Source: Natrarchaeobius chitinivorans
GTDB taxonomy: Archaea; Halobacteriota; Halobacteria; Halobacteriales; Natrialbaceae
Assembly: GCF_003841505.1 (NCBI RefSeq)
Contig: NZ_REGA01000004.1
Span: 124,001-188,000, forward strand
Direction of reading: 5' to 3'
DNA length: 64,000 nucleotides
Shown here: positions 1-7,180 of the stretch, one piece after another
How the letters are laid out: the number at the start of each line of letters is the position of its first letter
How positions within the stretch are numbered: the first letter of the stretch is position 1
The notes under the pieces: model-generated
Told to the model about the DNA's origin: nothing
Databases searched by the model: none
Seen by the model: the letters and a program-made list of their open reading frames with translations, nothing else
Translations under genes and position numbers: made by a program

Positions 1-439
1 TGCTCACGGCCGCCCAGACACCGGCCGCCCTGCCGGCGTGTTCGCGGGCGTCGGCGGCTACCGTCGCGGTATCCAGGGTCGTCGTCGTATCTTCCATCTG
101 ACCGACGCAACTGCGGGCGGCTTCGCGCTCGCTCGTGATCTCCTCGCGTATCGCCCCGTTCGGCAGCGTATCTACCGTGAGCGGTTCAGGAATCGGTTCG
201 AGAAGCTCGTCGACTCGACCGCCGATCGCCCGGCGTCGGTCGTCCGCAATGGCGACGGGGATCACCGTCGGTCGATCGGGAACCGTCCGGTCGGTCACCG
301 ACTCGAGGCCGTCGTCGTCGAACGACGGGGGCGAGTCCCAGTATCGGCTTTCGTTGTTCACACAGCCCGCGAGTGCGAACGTTCCCACAACGGTACCGGC
401 CGTTGCCAGCACGCGGCGCCTGGTACACCGTCGGCTCAT
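1..439 (-). CDS. Hypothetical haloarchaeal lipoprotein, C-terminus beyond the window
   Basis: The gene starts at 439 on the minus strand and stays open to base 1, so the C-terminus is missing. The N-terminus MSRRCTRRRVLATAGTVVG followed by TFALAGC is a secretion signal ending in a lipobox, so the protein should be exported and lipid-anchored at that cysteine. The mature part is acidic (NNESRYWDSPPSFDDDGLE) and then reads like a small extracellular domain I do not recognise. Its ATG overlaps the TGA of the upstream lipoprotein gene (ATGA at 436-439), so the two are probably translated together. Function unknown. Confidence 0.8.
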   Translation of the reverse strand, partial: MSRRCTRRRVLATAGTVVGTFALAGCVNNESRYWDSPPSFDDDGLESVTDRTVPDRPTVIPVAIADDRRRAIGGRVDELLEPIPEPLTVDTLPNGAIREEITSEREAARSCVGQMEDTTTTLDTATVAADAREHAGRAAGVWAAVS

Positions 440-1091
440 TCGTCCTCACCCTCCACTCGGCCGTCCGGCTCCTCCGGTTCGATCGTCTCGTACTCCGTAT
501 CCGTCTCTCGACACGGGGACCGGCCGCTCGAGCCCGCGCCTCTGACGGTCATCTCGAGCGGTTCGGGAATTCGGATACACAGCGCTACCTGTTCGCGGGC
601 GTCGGCAGTGCAGTCGTCCTCGGGCGGACGCAATTCGCGGCAGTACTCGTACTCGACTCGGTTGGGCTCCCACGTGACCGAGTGGATTCGGTACTGCGAG
701 CAGGATTCGACGCCGACGTGTGTGACGTAGATCGTTTCCTCGTCGAACGCTGTCTCGTCGAAAAACTCGCGCGTCGATTCGACGTCCGCTTGCGGGACGC
801 CGTCGGCGAATACGAGATCAGCGGCCTGGGATCGACTCGTTACGAGCCCTCGCCGAATCCCGGTTCCGGACTGGCCGACTCCGTCGGCATCGCCGTCGGA
901 CTCGACGAGCACCGGGCCGTCCTCGAGGGTCCGTGGTTTGCTGACGTCGGGATCGTACTCGGTGCCGCGGGACCGTCCGTCGGCCGAATCGTCGCCGTTC
1001 GGATCCGTCGTGGTATCGGATTGCGCACAGCCGGCGAGGCCAAAGCGGCGGGAACGGTCGACTGGAGGAGCCGCCGTCGCGTCGGGGACAT
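436..1091 (-). pseudogene. Frameshifted lipoprotein gene
   Basis: An ATG at 1091 opens with MSPTRRRLLQSTVP, a typical twin-arginine start. That frame never reaches a lipobox. One frame over, with no start codon of its own, the sequence reads GLAGCAQSDTTTDPNGDD and runs as a coherent acidic protein to the TGA at 436. Joining the two frames needs a single base added near 1041-1047 and gives a normal haloarchaeal lipoprotein of about 218 residues. Either the gene carries a one-base deletion or the assembly has an indel. The alternative is a GTG start at 912, giving 158 residues without a signal. The mature part is hypothetical. It overlaps the next lipoprotein gene by four bases. Confidence 0.6.
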
Positions 1092-1179
1092 ATCGGTTCG
1101 TCGTATCGATTCGGACAAGTATCTTCTGTCCCGACGCGAACGGGTGGAGAGAAAGAGCGGTGACGGTCGTCGCGCCCGA

Positions 1180-2271
1180 CTACAGGTCGTCGTCGTAGAT
1201 ATCGGGGTTGGGCTCGCCTTCGACGTCGATGACGGCGAGCATCCCTTTGCGAGCGACCCGGGAGAGCGCGTGGTCGACGATCTTGATCGGGCCCGGAACG
1301 GGGAGTTCCATCTCGCCGGCGACGACGGTCCCCGGTGCGATGGGTGCGGTCTCGACGTTTCGCCCGGGGTCCGAGAGCAGGTCGCCGTCGCGGTAGAACC
1401 GCGACCAGACGTTGCCGATCGGGTGGAGCGCGCTGGTGAGGTTCGGGCCACCGTTGGCGAAGTATACCCGGACGGTCTCTCCGACTTCGGCGTGGACGGG
1501 GCCGTGCTGGCCGGCGTCACTGAAGCCGTAGGCTTCGCCGTTCATGAGGACGTACGTCGGGTCCTCGTCCGCGGCGTCGTCGAAGGCGAAGGTGTGGTGT
1601 CCCTCTTCGCCGGTGTCGCCGTCGGTGTAGACCTCGTGCTGGCCGAAGTAGAACTCTCGGTCGACTTCCGGGAGTCCCTCTTTCGGCTCGACGAGGATCG
1701 CGCCGAACATCCCCAGGCTGATGTGCTGGTCCATGTTCGGGACCGCACAGTGGTAGATGTGGATGCCGGGATACGTCGTCTTGAACCGGAGTCGTGCCGG
1801 TTCGTCACCCGGTGCGAGCGTCGTCGCTTCGGCGCCGCCGCCTGGTCCGTACACCGCGTGGAAGTCGACGTTGTGAGCGTCGCGGTTGTGATCGTCGGGC
1901 ACTTCGAAGGTGAGGTCGATCGTGTCACCCTCGCGGACCCGAATCATCGGTCCGGGGATCTGACCCTCGTAGGTCATGAAATCCAGCGTCACACCCGGTT
2001 CGACCTCGGCCGTCACTTCGATCGACTCGAGCGTAATCTCGTGGGTCCGGGGTTCGTCCCAGTCGACCGGGGGCGGGATTGCCGTCGGATCCGCCGCTAC
2101 GTGGTCGACGTCGACCGCTGCCGCGTCTGGGAGGCCCTGTTCTGCCTCGGTCGATTCCGGGACCGGGTCGTTCTCGGCCGTGCCGTCCGAAAGACAGCCT
2201 GCGATCGCGACCGCACCGGTTGCACCTGCCGCCTGAATGAATGAACGTCGATTTACTGCGTTAGGTTGCAT
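1180..2271 (-). CDS. nirK: Copper-containing nitrite reductase NirK
   Basis: A 363-residue enzyme that reduces nitrite to nitric oxide in denitrification, outside the cytoplasmic membrane. The start at 2271 gives MQPNAVNRRSFIQAAG, a twin-arginine-type leader ending in the lipobox AIAGC (Cys26). Two cupredoxin domains follow. Ligands visible by family pattern: type 1 copper His133, Cys175, His183 and Met188; type 2 copper His138, His174 and His334; catalytic Asp136 (in HNVDFHA) and His283 (in ALHPIGNVW). The whole set is present, so the enzyme should be active. An in-frame start further upstream would place 18 residues before the signal and is unlikely. A palindrome at 2349-2360 lies upstream and recurs before the neighbouring genes. 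Confidence 0.96.
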   Translation of the reverse strand: MQPNAVNRRSFIQAAGATGAVAIAGCLSDGTAENDPVPESTEAEQGLPDAAAVDVDHVAADPTAIPPPVDWDEPRTHEITLESIEVTAEVEPGVTLDFMTYEGQIPGPMIRVREGDTIDLTFEVPDDHNRDAHNVDFHAVYGPGGGAEATTLAPGDEPARLRFKTTYPGIHIYHCAVPNMDQHISLGMFGAILVEPKEGLPEVDREFYFGQHEVYTDGDTGEEGHHTFAFDDAADEDPTYVLMNGEAYGFSDAGQHGPVHAEVGETVRVYFANGGPNLTSALHPIGNVWSRFYRDGDLLSDPGRNVETAPIAPGTVVAGEMELPVPGPIKIVDHALSRVARKGMLAVIDVEGEPNPDIYDDDL

Positions 2272-2348
2272 TGTATTTCCCCTCAACTCTACAAATACTG
2301 CCCATATGTACACCTCCATCGACAATTCTTACGGGGAGGGAACTCAGC

Positions 2349-2360
2349 CGAACATGTTCG
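2349..2360. promoter_or_regulatory. Palindromic operator candidate upstream of nirK
   Basis: CGAACATGTTCG is a perfect 12-bp palindrome 78 bp upstream of the nirK ATG. Variants of the same form (YGAAY-NN-RTTCR) occur at 4179, 4621 and 5474, with a half-degenerate copy at 5384. Half-sites of the CGAAC/GTTCG type have been described for NarO-controlled haloarchaeal denitrification promoters (from memory; spacing there may differ). Assignment as an operator is inference. Confidence 0.55.
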
Positions 2361-2487
2361 TCCAGGTTGCGAGATCGTCACGCTTTCGGGGGATCCCTGA
2401 TCGAACCCAATTCGGAACGAGCCGGTGTGTCCAGCCGAGGAAGTGACCGGCGCGGTGAGGTACTCAGTGGCGTCCCAAGCCTGCACT

Positions 2488-2527
2488 GATGAGCGAAATC
2501 ACGCGGTGTGATCCGATTTCGCTCATC
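2488..2527. repeat. Perfect 13-bp inverted repeat in the nirK upstream region
   Basis: GATGAGCGAAATC at 2488-2500 and its exact reverse complement at 2515-2527 flank a 14-base loop. A further matching pair, TCCCAAGC near 2473 and GCTTGGGA near 2535, extends the symmetry beyond an internal loop. It sits in the 334-bp space between divergently transcribed nirK and the hydrolase gene. It could be a regulator site or an RNA hairpin. Nothing in the sequence decides which. No gene is visible in this space. Confidence 0.5.
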
Positions 2528-2605
2528 GGTCGACGCTTGGGAGGGTACTCAGCCTGCAGGGGCGGTACTGATGTGTCCGCAGAAAAACGAACGGAATACG
2601 ACCGC

Positions 2606-3505
2606 ATGAGAACGGAATCGTCGCCGCCGGAGACCGATGCATCGCTGTGTCCGGACGCAGAGTCGATCAGGCGGACGGTCAACGGCGTCGAGTTACACGC
2701 CGTCGTGGCAGGGGACGAGAGCGCCCCGCTCGTCGTATTGCTTCACGGATTCCCCGGATTCTGGTACACCTGGCGTCACCAGATCGACCCCCTCGTCGAC
2801 GCCGGCTATCGAGTGCTCGTCCCCGACCAGCGCGGGTACAACCTGAGCGAGAAGCCCGGTCCGGTCCGCGAATACCGACAGCGAACGTTGGCGACGGACG
2901 TCGTCGAGCTCATCGGAACCGAGGGTCGCGACTCCGCCCACGTCGTCGGCCACGATTGGGGCGGTATGGTCGCGTGGTCACTCGCACTTCATCACCCGTC
3001 AGCCATCGATACCCTCGGCATCGTCAACGCACCCCATCCGGTGGCGTTTCGCCGGCAACTCCTCTCGAACCCGGAACAGCTCCGTCGGAGCTGGTACGCC
3101 TTCTTCTTCCAGTTGCCCGCGGTTCCGGAGTGGGCCTGTCGGTACGACGAATATCGCCTGCTCGAGCAGGTACTGCGGGAAACCTCGGCCCCGGACACGT
3201 TCACCGACGAGGACATAAAGCGATATCGGCAGGCCTGGCGTCAGGAGGGTGTGCTGAGCGGAATGCTCGCCTGGTATCGTGCGAGCGCGCGCTATCCCCC
3301 GAAGCCACCGCGTACGGACGTCGACGTCCCGACGCTCGTCGTCTGGGGGCGAGACGACGTCGCGCTCGTCCCGGAACTGGCGATCGACAGCTACGACTTC
3401 TGTCCGAACGGTCGACTCGAGTTCCTGCCGGAGGCGAGCCACTGGGTCCTTCACGAACGACCCGAGCGAACCACGGAACTGATGGTAGACTCGTTTCGCC
3501 GCTGA
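2606..3505 (+). CDS. Alpha/beta hydrolase, epoxide-hydrolase type
   Basis: A 299-residue alpha/beta-hydrolase fold enzyme. HGFPGFWYTW near residues 47-56 carries the oxyanion-hole HGxP motif. GHDWGG (nucleophile Asp117) is the elbow used by epoxide hydrolases and haloalkane dehalogenases rather than the Ser of esterases. GRDD near residue 253 and ASHWVLHE near the C-terminus supply the acid and the His. The ATG at 2606 is preferred because an earlier in-frame start adds 39 residues with no domain, read from the inverted repeat region. The substrate cannot be told. It is transcribed away from nirK, and a link to denitrification is not evident. Confidence 0.88.
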   Translation: MRTESSPPETDASLCPDAESIRRTVNGVELHAVVAGDESAPLVVLLHGFPGFWYTWRHQIDPLVDAGYRVLVPDQRGYNLSEKPGPVREYRQRTLATDVVELIGTEGRDSAHVVGHDWGGMVAWSLALHHPSAIDTLGIVNAPHPVAFRRQLLSNPEQLRRSWYAFFFQLPAVPEWACRYDEYRLLEQVLRETSAPDTFTDEDIKRYRQAWRQEGVLSGMLAWYRASARYPPKPPRTDVDVPTLVVWGRDDVALVPELAIDSYDFCPNGRLEFLPEASHWVLHERPERTTELMVDSFRR

Positions 3506-3557
3506 AGGGGCCATTCCCCACCAGCCGAGGCGCAGTCCGAAAATGGTCGGCAGTAGG

Positions 3558-3818
3558 TTAGGGCCGCCAGATCGCGGTGACGACTTCGTCGTCCAGCTCG
3601 AGGCTCTCGTACGTGTACCCTCGGTCATCGAGTTTCGGAAAGAGGAACTGGGGGACGCGGTCGTTTCGCTGGAGCAACACCGCCTCGTCGGGGAGATCGA
3701 CGAGTTGCTCGAGCGTTCGTTTGAGCGGTTCCGGCGGGCCGAGCGAGCGGACGTCGAGCGTCGTTCGTGGTCGATCCGGCGGCGCATCCGTTCGGTCGAC
3801 GACGGCTGTATACTGCAT
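3558..3818 (-). CDS. DUF2249 (TusA-like) small protein 1
   Basis: An 86-residue protein with the DUF2249 core: TTLDVRSLGPPEPLKRTLEQL, then a hydrophobic strand, NDRVPQFLFPKLDDRGY and a closing strand ending VVTAIWRP. The fold resembles TusA sulfur carriers, but the family's role is not established. A GTG at 3842 would add eight residues. I prefer the ATG at 3818 because MQYTAVVDRTD is a normal beginning. It lies 86 bp downstream of a second DUF2249 gene on the same strand, and these genes commonly sit beside denitrification genes in haloarchaea. It may form an operon with the next two. Confidence 0.8.
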   Translation of the reverse strand: MQYTAVVDRTDAPPDRPRTTLDVRSLGPPEPLKRTLEQLVDLPDEAVLLQRNDRVPQFLFPKLDDRGYTYESLELDDEVVTAIWRP

Positions 3819-3904
3819 ACGTATTCGGTCGACCTCCGCCACCCTATCTCTCCTGCCGGACGTGTTCGTCCCCGAACTCGCTCACTCAGGAACCGAAACG
3901 CCAC

Positions 3905-4138
3905 CTAGGCTTCGACTTTCGGGAACCGCGCGACGAACTCCTCGGGTGCGACGCGTTCGACCTCGTAGCCGTCGGCGTCGAAGCTCTCGACTTCGGCCTG
4001 AAACTCGTAGAACAGTGGTTTGGGCTCGTGATCGTTGACGATCGTCAGCGTCTCGCCGGGCTCGAGGTCCTCGAACGTTTCGTGGATGGTCGGATGGCGG
4101 TTCACCGGTGGAATGTCTCGAACGTCGAGTCGTGTCAT
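3905..4138 (-). CDS. DUF2249 (TusA-like) small protein 2
   Basis: A 77-residue protein that is a single DUF2249 domain: TRLDVRDIPPVNRHPTIHE, a GETLTIVNDHEPKPLFYEF strand-helix unit typical of the family, and a C-terminal RFPKVEA. The conserved NDHEPKPL motif is complete. A palindrome (4179-4190) lies 41 bp upstream of the ATG, where an activator would act. With its two relatives at 3558 and 4238 it forms a cluster between nirK and a Bat-type regulator, which points to a role in nitrogen-oxide metabolism or metal/sulfur delivery to it. That role is inference. Confidence 0.88.
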   Translation of the reverse strand: MTRLDVRDIPPVNRHPTIHETFEDLEPGETLTIVNDHEPKPLFYEFQAEVESFDADGYEVERVAPEEFVARFPKVEA

Positions 4139-4178
4139 GCGAGTCTGAGTGGACGGCGAAGCGGGATCGGTGTTGGTA

Positions 4179-4190
4179 CGAATATGTTCG
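4179..4190. promoter_or_regulatory. Palindromic operator candidate before DUF2249 gene 2
   Basis: CGAATATGTTCG matches the nirK palindrome at 11 of 12 positions. It lies in the 99-bp gap upstream of the minus-strand gene starting at 4138, 41 bp from its ATG. Confidence 0.5.
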
Positions 4191-4237
4191 CCGGTCGGCG
4201 GTACAGATTTCGAATATTGGGTCGGTACGTCCCGCAG

Positions 4238-4483
4238 TCAGACCGATGCAGATCCCTCGTCGTGTACGATGTGGACGTACCAGACGCCGTCCCGGTTTTC
4301 GGCCTCGTGGCTGAACCCGCGCGCATCGAGCACCTCGTACAGCGGCGCCGGTTCGAACGGTGCGATCAGCCGCAGCCGTTCGTCGGTCTCGAGGTCCTCG
4401 AGCGCGGAGACGATGTCGTCGAATGGCGGGCCGTCGATTTTCCTGACGTCGAGCGTCTGGTCGGCGATGTCGGTTGCCATCAT
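4238..4483 (-). CDS. DUF2249 (TusA-like) small protein 3
   Basis: An 81-residue protein from an ATG-ATG pair at 4483/4480 (either may be used). The domain reads QTLDVRKIDGPPFDDIVSAL, then ERLRLIAPFEPAPLYEVL, then GVWYVHIVHD. It has the TusA-like layout, but the usual NDHEP turn is replaced by APFEP. It is divergent from the Bat-type regulator at 4676, and the shared space holds a perfect palindrome at 4621-4632. Function is unknown; co-regulation with nirK is suggested by that site. Confidence 0.85.
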   Translation of the reverse strand: MMATDIADQTLDVRKIDGPPFDDIVSALEDLETDERLRLIAPFEPAPLYEVLDARGFSHEAENRDGVWYVHIVHDEGSASV

Positions 4484-4620
4484 CGCTCTCTTCGGGCCAT
4501 CGCCGATTGGATGTTGGGCCGAATCAGTTCGGCCGTTCCACCTCGAGAGCGAAACCATCCCGCCTCGAGGGCGAACCCGTCCCGCTTCGAGAGAGGAATT
4601 CCCACGGCGTAGGAACCGGG

Positions 4621-4632
4621 CGAATATATTCG
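4621..4632. promoter_or_regulatory. Palindromic operator candidate shared by DUF2249 gene 3 and the regulator gene
   Basis: CGAATATATTCG is a perfect palindrome. About ten bases downstream, GTTTATAC at 4641-4648 is a TATA-box candidate for the plus-strand regulator gene starting at 4676. A site just upstream of BRE/TATA is the usual place for a haloarchaeal activator. The minus-strand gene starting at 4483 could use the same site. Confidence 0.55.
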
Positions 4633-4675
4633 TGGTCACGGGTTTATACGTACGGTTAGAAGGAGTTCGTATCAA

Positions 4676-5350
4676 ATGGCCCAGGCGACTCTCTCCGTGA
4701 CGATGCCCGAACAGGTCTGGATCCAGCAGGTGTCGGTGGCGTACCCCGAGGCCACGTTTCAGGTGCTGGCCGCGGTCCCCGGCTCCGAGTCGGGATTCGC
4801 ACTCGTCAGAATCACCGGTCCGGACGTTCCCGACGTGGTCGACGACGTCAACGACCACCCACAGATCACTGAACTCTCTCTCATCCAGTGGAGCGACAAC
4901 GAGGCGACGATCCACTTCGAGACGACGGCTCCCCTGCTGTTGTTCTCCTCTCGAGAGTCCGGAATGCCGATCGAACTCCCCGTCGAGATCCAGGACGGCG
5001 AGGCGACAGTCGACGTCACCGGCTCCCGCGAACGGCTCGCCGAACTCGCCGAACAGCTCGAGTTCTTCGGACTTCAGTATCGCATCGAAAACGTGAGCGA
5101 GCGACTACACGAGAGTCAGCTCCTCTCGGAACGCCAGCTCGAGGTCGTCGTCGCCGCCGTCGAGGAGGGGTACTACGACACGCCACGTCGGAGTTCGCTG
5201 ACCGAACTCGCCGATCACCTCGATATCGCGAAATCGACCTGCAGCGAGACGCTTCACCGCGCCGAAGAGGCGATCGTCAAGCGCTTCGTCGAGGATCTTC
5301 CGGGACTCGACGAAGACGAGCCGCTCGAGGAACAGCTCGCGGCGTACTGA
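4676..5350 (+). CDS. Bat-type (HTH_10) transcriptional regulator
   Basis: A 224-residue regulator of the bacterio-opsin-activator family. The first about 150 residues form an alpha/beta sensor domain. The C-terminus from about residue 150 is the HTH_10 domain: LLSERQLEVVVAAVEEGYYDTPRRSSLTE begins it and LADHLDIAKSTCSETLHRAEE forms the recognition part. Relatives include DmsR and NarO, which control anaerobic respiration genes. This one lacks the N-terminal cysteine cluster I would expect for an iron-sulfur NarO, since its only Cys is inside the HTH. A palindrome and TATA box directly upstream suggest autoregulation. Its place between nirK, the DUF2249 genes and psrBC makes it the likely regulator of all of them. 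Confidence 0.88.
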   Translation: MAQATLSVTMPEQVWIQQVSVAYPEATFQVLAAVPGSESGFALVRITGPDVPDVVDDVNDHPQITELSLIQWSDNEATIHFETTAPLLLFSSRESGMPIELPVEIQDGEATVDVTGSRERLAELAEQLEFFGLQYRIENVSERLHESQLLSERQLEVVVAAVEEGYYDTPRRSSLTELADHLDIAKSTCSETLHRAEEAIVKRFVEDLPGLDEDEPLEEQLAAY

Positions 5351-5383
5351 TCGCCATTCAGGCCGACTGCCTACTTGTATACT

Positions 5384-5395
5384 CGAACATGTTAC
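5384..5395. promoter_or_regulatory. Degenerate palindrome upstream of psrB
   Basis: CGAACATGTTAC keeps the left half and core of the nirK palindrome, with two changes in the right half. It is 34 bp after the regulator's stop and 154 bp before psrB. Confidence 0.35.
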
Positions 5396-5473
5396 CGTCC
5401 ATTCTCACGGCGTGGAAATCGGGTCGATACTTCAACCGCGTCTAGTCGTGAGTCGGGTGTAGTGAATCGCAAA

Positions 5474-5485
5474 TGAACGTATTCA
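5474..5485. promoter_or_regulatory. Palindrome candidate close to the psrB promoter
   Basis: TGAACGTATTCA fits the pattern YGAAY-NN-RTTCR and is followed at once by CAAGTAC, a weak TATA-like stretch. It lies 64 bp upstream of the psrB ATG. Confidence 0.4.
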
Positions 5486-5548
5486 AGTACCTGTCGCTGA
5501 GTATCCACTCTGTGAGAAAGACGGCATGTCAGGAGGTGTTCTAAGCGG

Positions 5549-7180
5549 ATGAGCGCGGACGACGAATCGTTCCATCCACTCGGCGGGGAGTGGGAAGACG
5601 AACTCGAGACCATGCTCGACGATACCGAGTACGATAGCGACCTCGGTATGGAGATGGCTAAAGACGCGATGCGCGTCACCAAAGGCGAACTGTCCGAAGC
5701 CGAATTCCACGAGATGTATCACGACGACGTGATGGAAGAATTCGGCGAGGACAACCGACCGACGGAAGAAGCCTACGAAGAGATGAAAGCCGCAGAGGAA
5801 GGCACGTTCTCCCGGATGCTCTCGAAGTTCGAGGGCGACGGCGAGGATAGCCGTCGCGGCGCGATGAAGAAGATGGGCGCCGGCGCGGCGGCCGTCGGTC
5901 TCGGTGCGTGGGGAACCGTCGACGACGGCGAACCCGAAGCGGCAGTCGCCGACACACAGCAGCAAGTCGACGAGCAAGACGGCACCCAGTGGGGGATGAC
6001 GATCGACCTCGAGCGGTGTGACGGGTGTCTAACTTGTGTGACTGCGTGTCAACAAGAGAACCAGACCGACCAGGGTGTCAACTGGATGTACGTCCTCGCG
6101 TTCGAGGACGACACCACCGCCGGCGGCAATCCGACACCTGACGTGCGAGGCGGTAACGACGATTTCAATTTTCTCGTCCGACCGTGTCAACACTGTACGG
6201 ACGCGCCCTGTGAGAAGGTCTGTCCGACGACGGCCCGCCACACTCGTGACAAGGACGGTCTCGTCCTGACGGATTACGACGTCTGTATCGGCTGTCGGTA
6301 CTGTCAGGTCGCCTGTCCGTACGGCGTCAACTACTTCCAGTGGGAAGAGCCCCAGGAAGCCACCGAAGCGGAAATCGCCGATCAGATGGGTGTCGAACCC
6401 GGCGAAGAAGGCGATCACATGACCGACGAGCGCGGTCGATGGGTCGACAGTCGCGCACCTCGCGGCGTCATGAGCAAGTGTACGTTCTGTCCGACTCGAC
6501 AGGACGGCCTGATGGGCGACGACCGCGTCGGAACGACGGCCTGCGAGGACGCCTGTCCACCGGACGCGATCCAGTTTGGCGACGTCAACGACGAACGCAG
6601 CGACGCGTACCAGCACGGCGAGTATCCGAGCAAGAGCCGAGCAATTATCGACATCGTCCGCAACATCCCGTCGCCGGATGCGATCGACAACCTTCTCAGC
6701 GAAGACGACGACCTCGAGTCCGCACTCGAGGCGTTCGATGAGGACGAAGACGACGACCTCGATCAGGAACTCGTCAGCATCATGAAGGCGATCGAGATCG
6801 TCAGCGGCGGGGAAGAGCCGGCCGAGGAGACGAACGACACCATCCTCGAGCAAGAACAGGCGGTCCTCGAATCCCTCGAGGCGCTCGAACAGTACGTCGA
6901 TCTCGAAAGCGAGGACGTACTCGCCGAGTTGCAACTCGGTGACGGCAGCGAAGACGACGCCAACCTTCGACTCCGTCAGTACGCCGGCATTGCCGGCTCG
7001 AAGTTCAAGCTGCTCGAGGACATCGGAACGAATCCGAACATCACGTACATCGGACAGAACCCCGGACCGAACGCCGAGCAGGTAGAAAGTTGGATCTCCT
7101 ACGAGGACGTCGGCCAGACGGACAACCGGAAAGAGATCCTCGACGAAGGAACCGTCGGTGACCCAGGGGTGTCGCTATGA
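5549..7180 (+). CDS. PsrB/DmsB-like ferredoxin subunit with four Fe-S clusters
   Basis: A 543-residue electron-transfer subunit of the complex iron-sulfur molybdoenzyme type. Four cysteine clusters are visible: C157-C167 (CDGCLTCVTAC), C213-C225, C246-C256 and C311/C314/C332/C336. This is the PsrB/DmsB set. About 150 residues precede the clusters and include SRRGAMKKMGAGAAAVG at 101-117, which looks like an internal twin-arginine or membrane-targeting segment. About 200 acidic residues follow, so the protein is roughly twice the usual length. It overlaps the NrfD-type membrane gene by four bases. No molybdopterin catalytic subunit is next to it. It should pass electrons between quinol and an unknown partner. 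Confidence 0.9.
   Translation: MSADDESFHPLGGEWEDELETMLDDTEYDSDLGMEMAKDAMRVTKGELSEAEFHEMYHDDVMEEFGEDNRPTEEAYEEMKAAEEGTFSRMLSKFEGDGEDSRRGAMKKMGAGAAAVGLGAWGTVDDGEPEAAVADTQQQVDEQDGTQWGMTIDLERCDGCLTCVTACQQENQTDQGVNWMYVLAFEDDTTAGGNPTPDVRGGNDDFNFLVRPCQHCTDAPCEKVCPTTARHTRDKDGLVLTDYDVCIGCRYCQVACPYGVNYFQWEEPQEATEAEIADQMGVEPGEEGDHMTDERGRWVDSRAPRGVMSKCTFCPTRQDGLMGDDRVGTTACEDACPPDAIQFGDVNDERSDAYQHGEYPSKSRAIIDIVRNIPSPDAIDNLLSEDDDLESALEAFDEDEDDDLDQELVSIMKAIEIVSGGEEPAEETNDTILEQEQAVLESLEALEQYVDLESEDVLAELQLGDGSEDDANLRLRQYAGIAGSKFKLLEDIGTNPNITYIGQNPGPNAEQVESWISYEDVGQTDNRKEILDEGTVGDPGVSL

Noticed and set aside
186-449. An 87-codon minus-strand frame at the left edge
   Set aside because: It is out of frame with the clear lipoprotein signal starting at 439; Arg-rich shadow.
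373-2244. A 623-codon plus-strand frame opposite the lipoprotein genes and nirK
   Set aside because: It is the antisense of nirK and the lipoproteins. Its composition is Arg- and Val-rich and it lacks any domain, while the minus strand has complete copper-site motifs.
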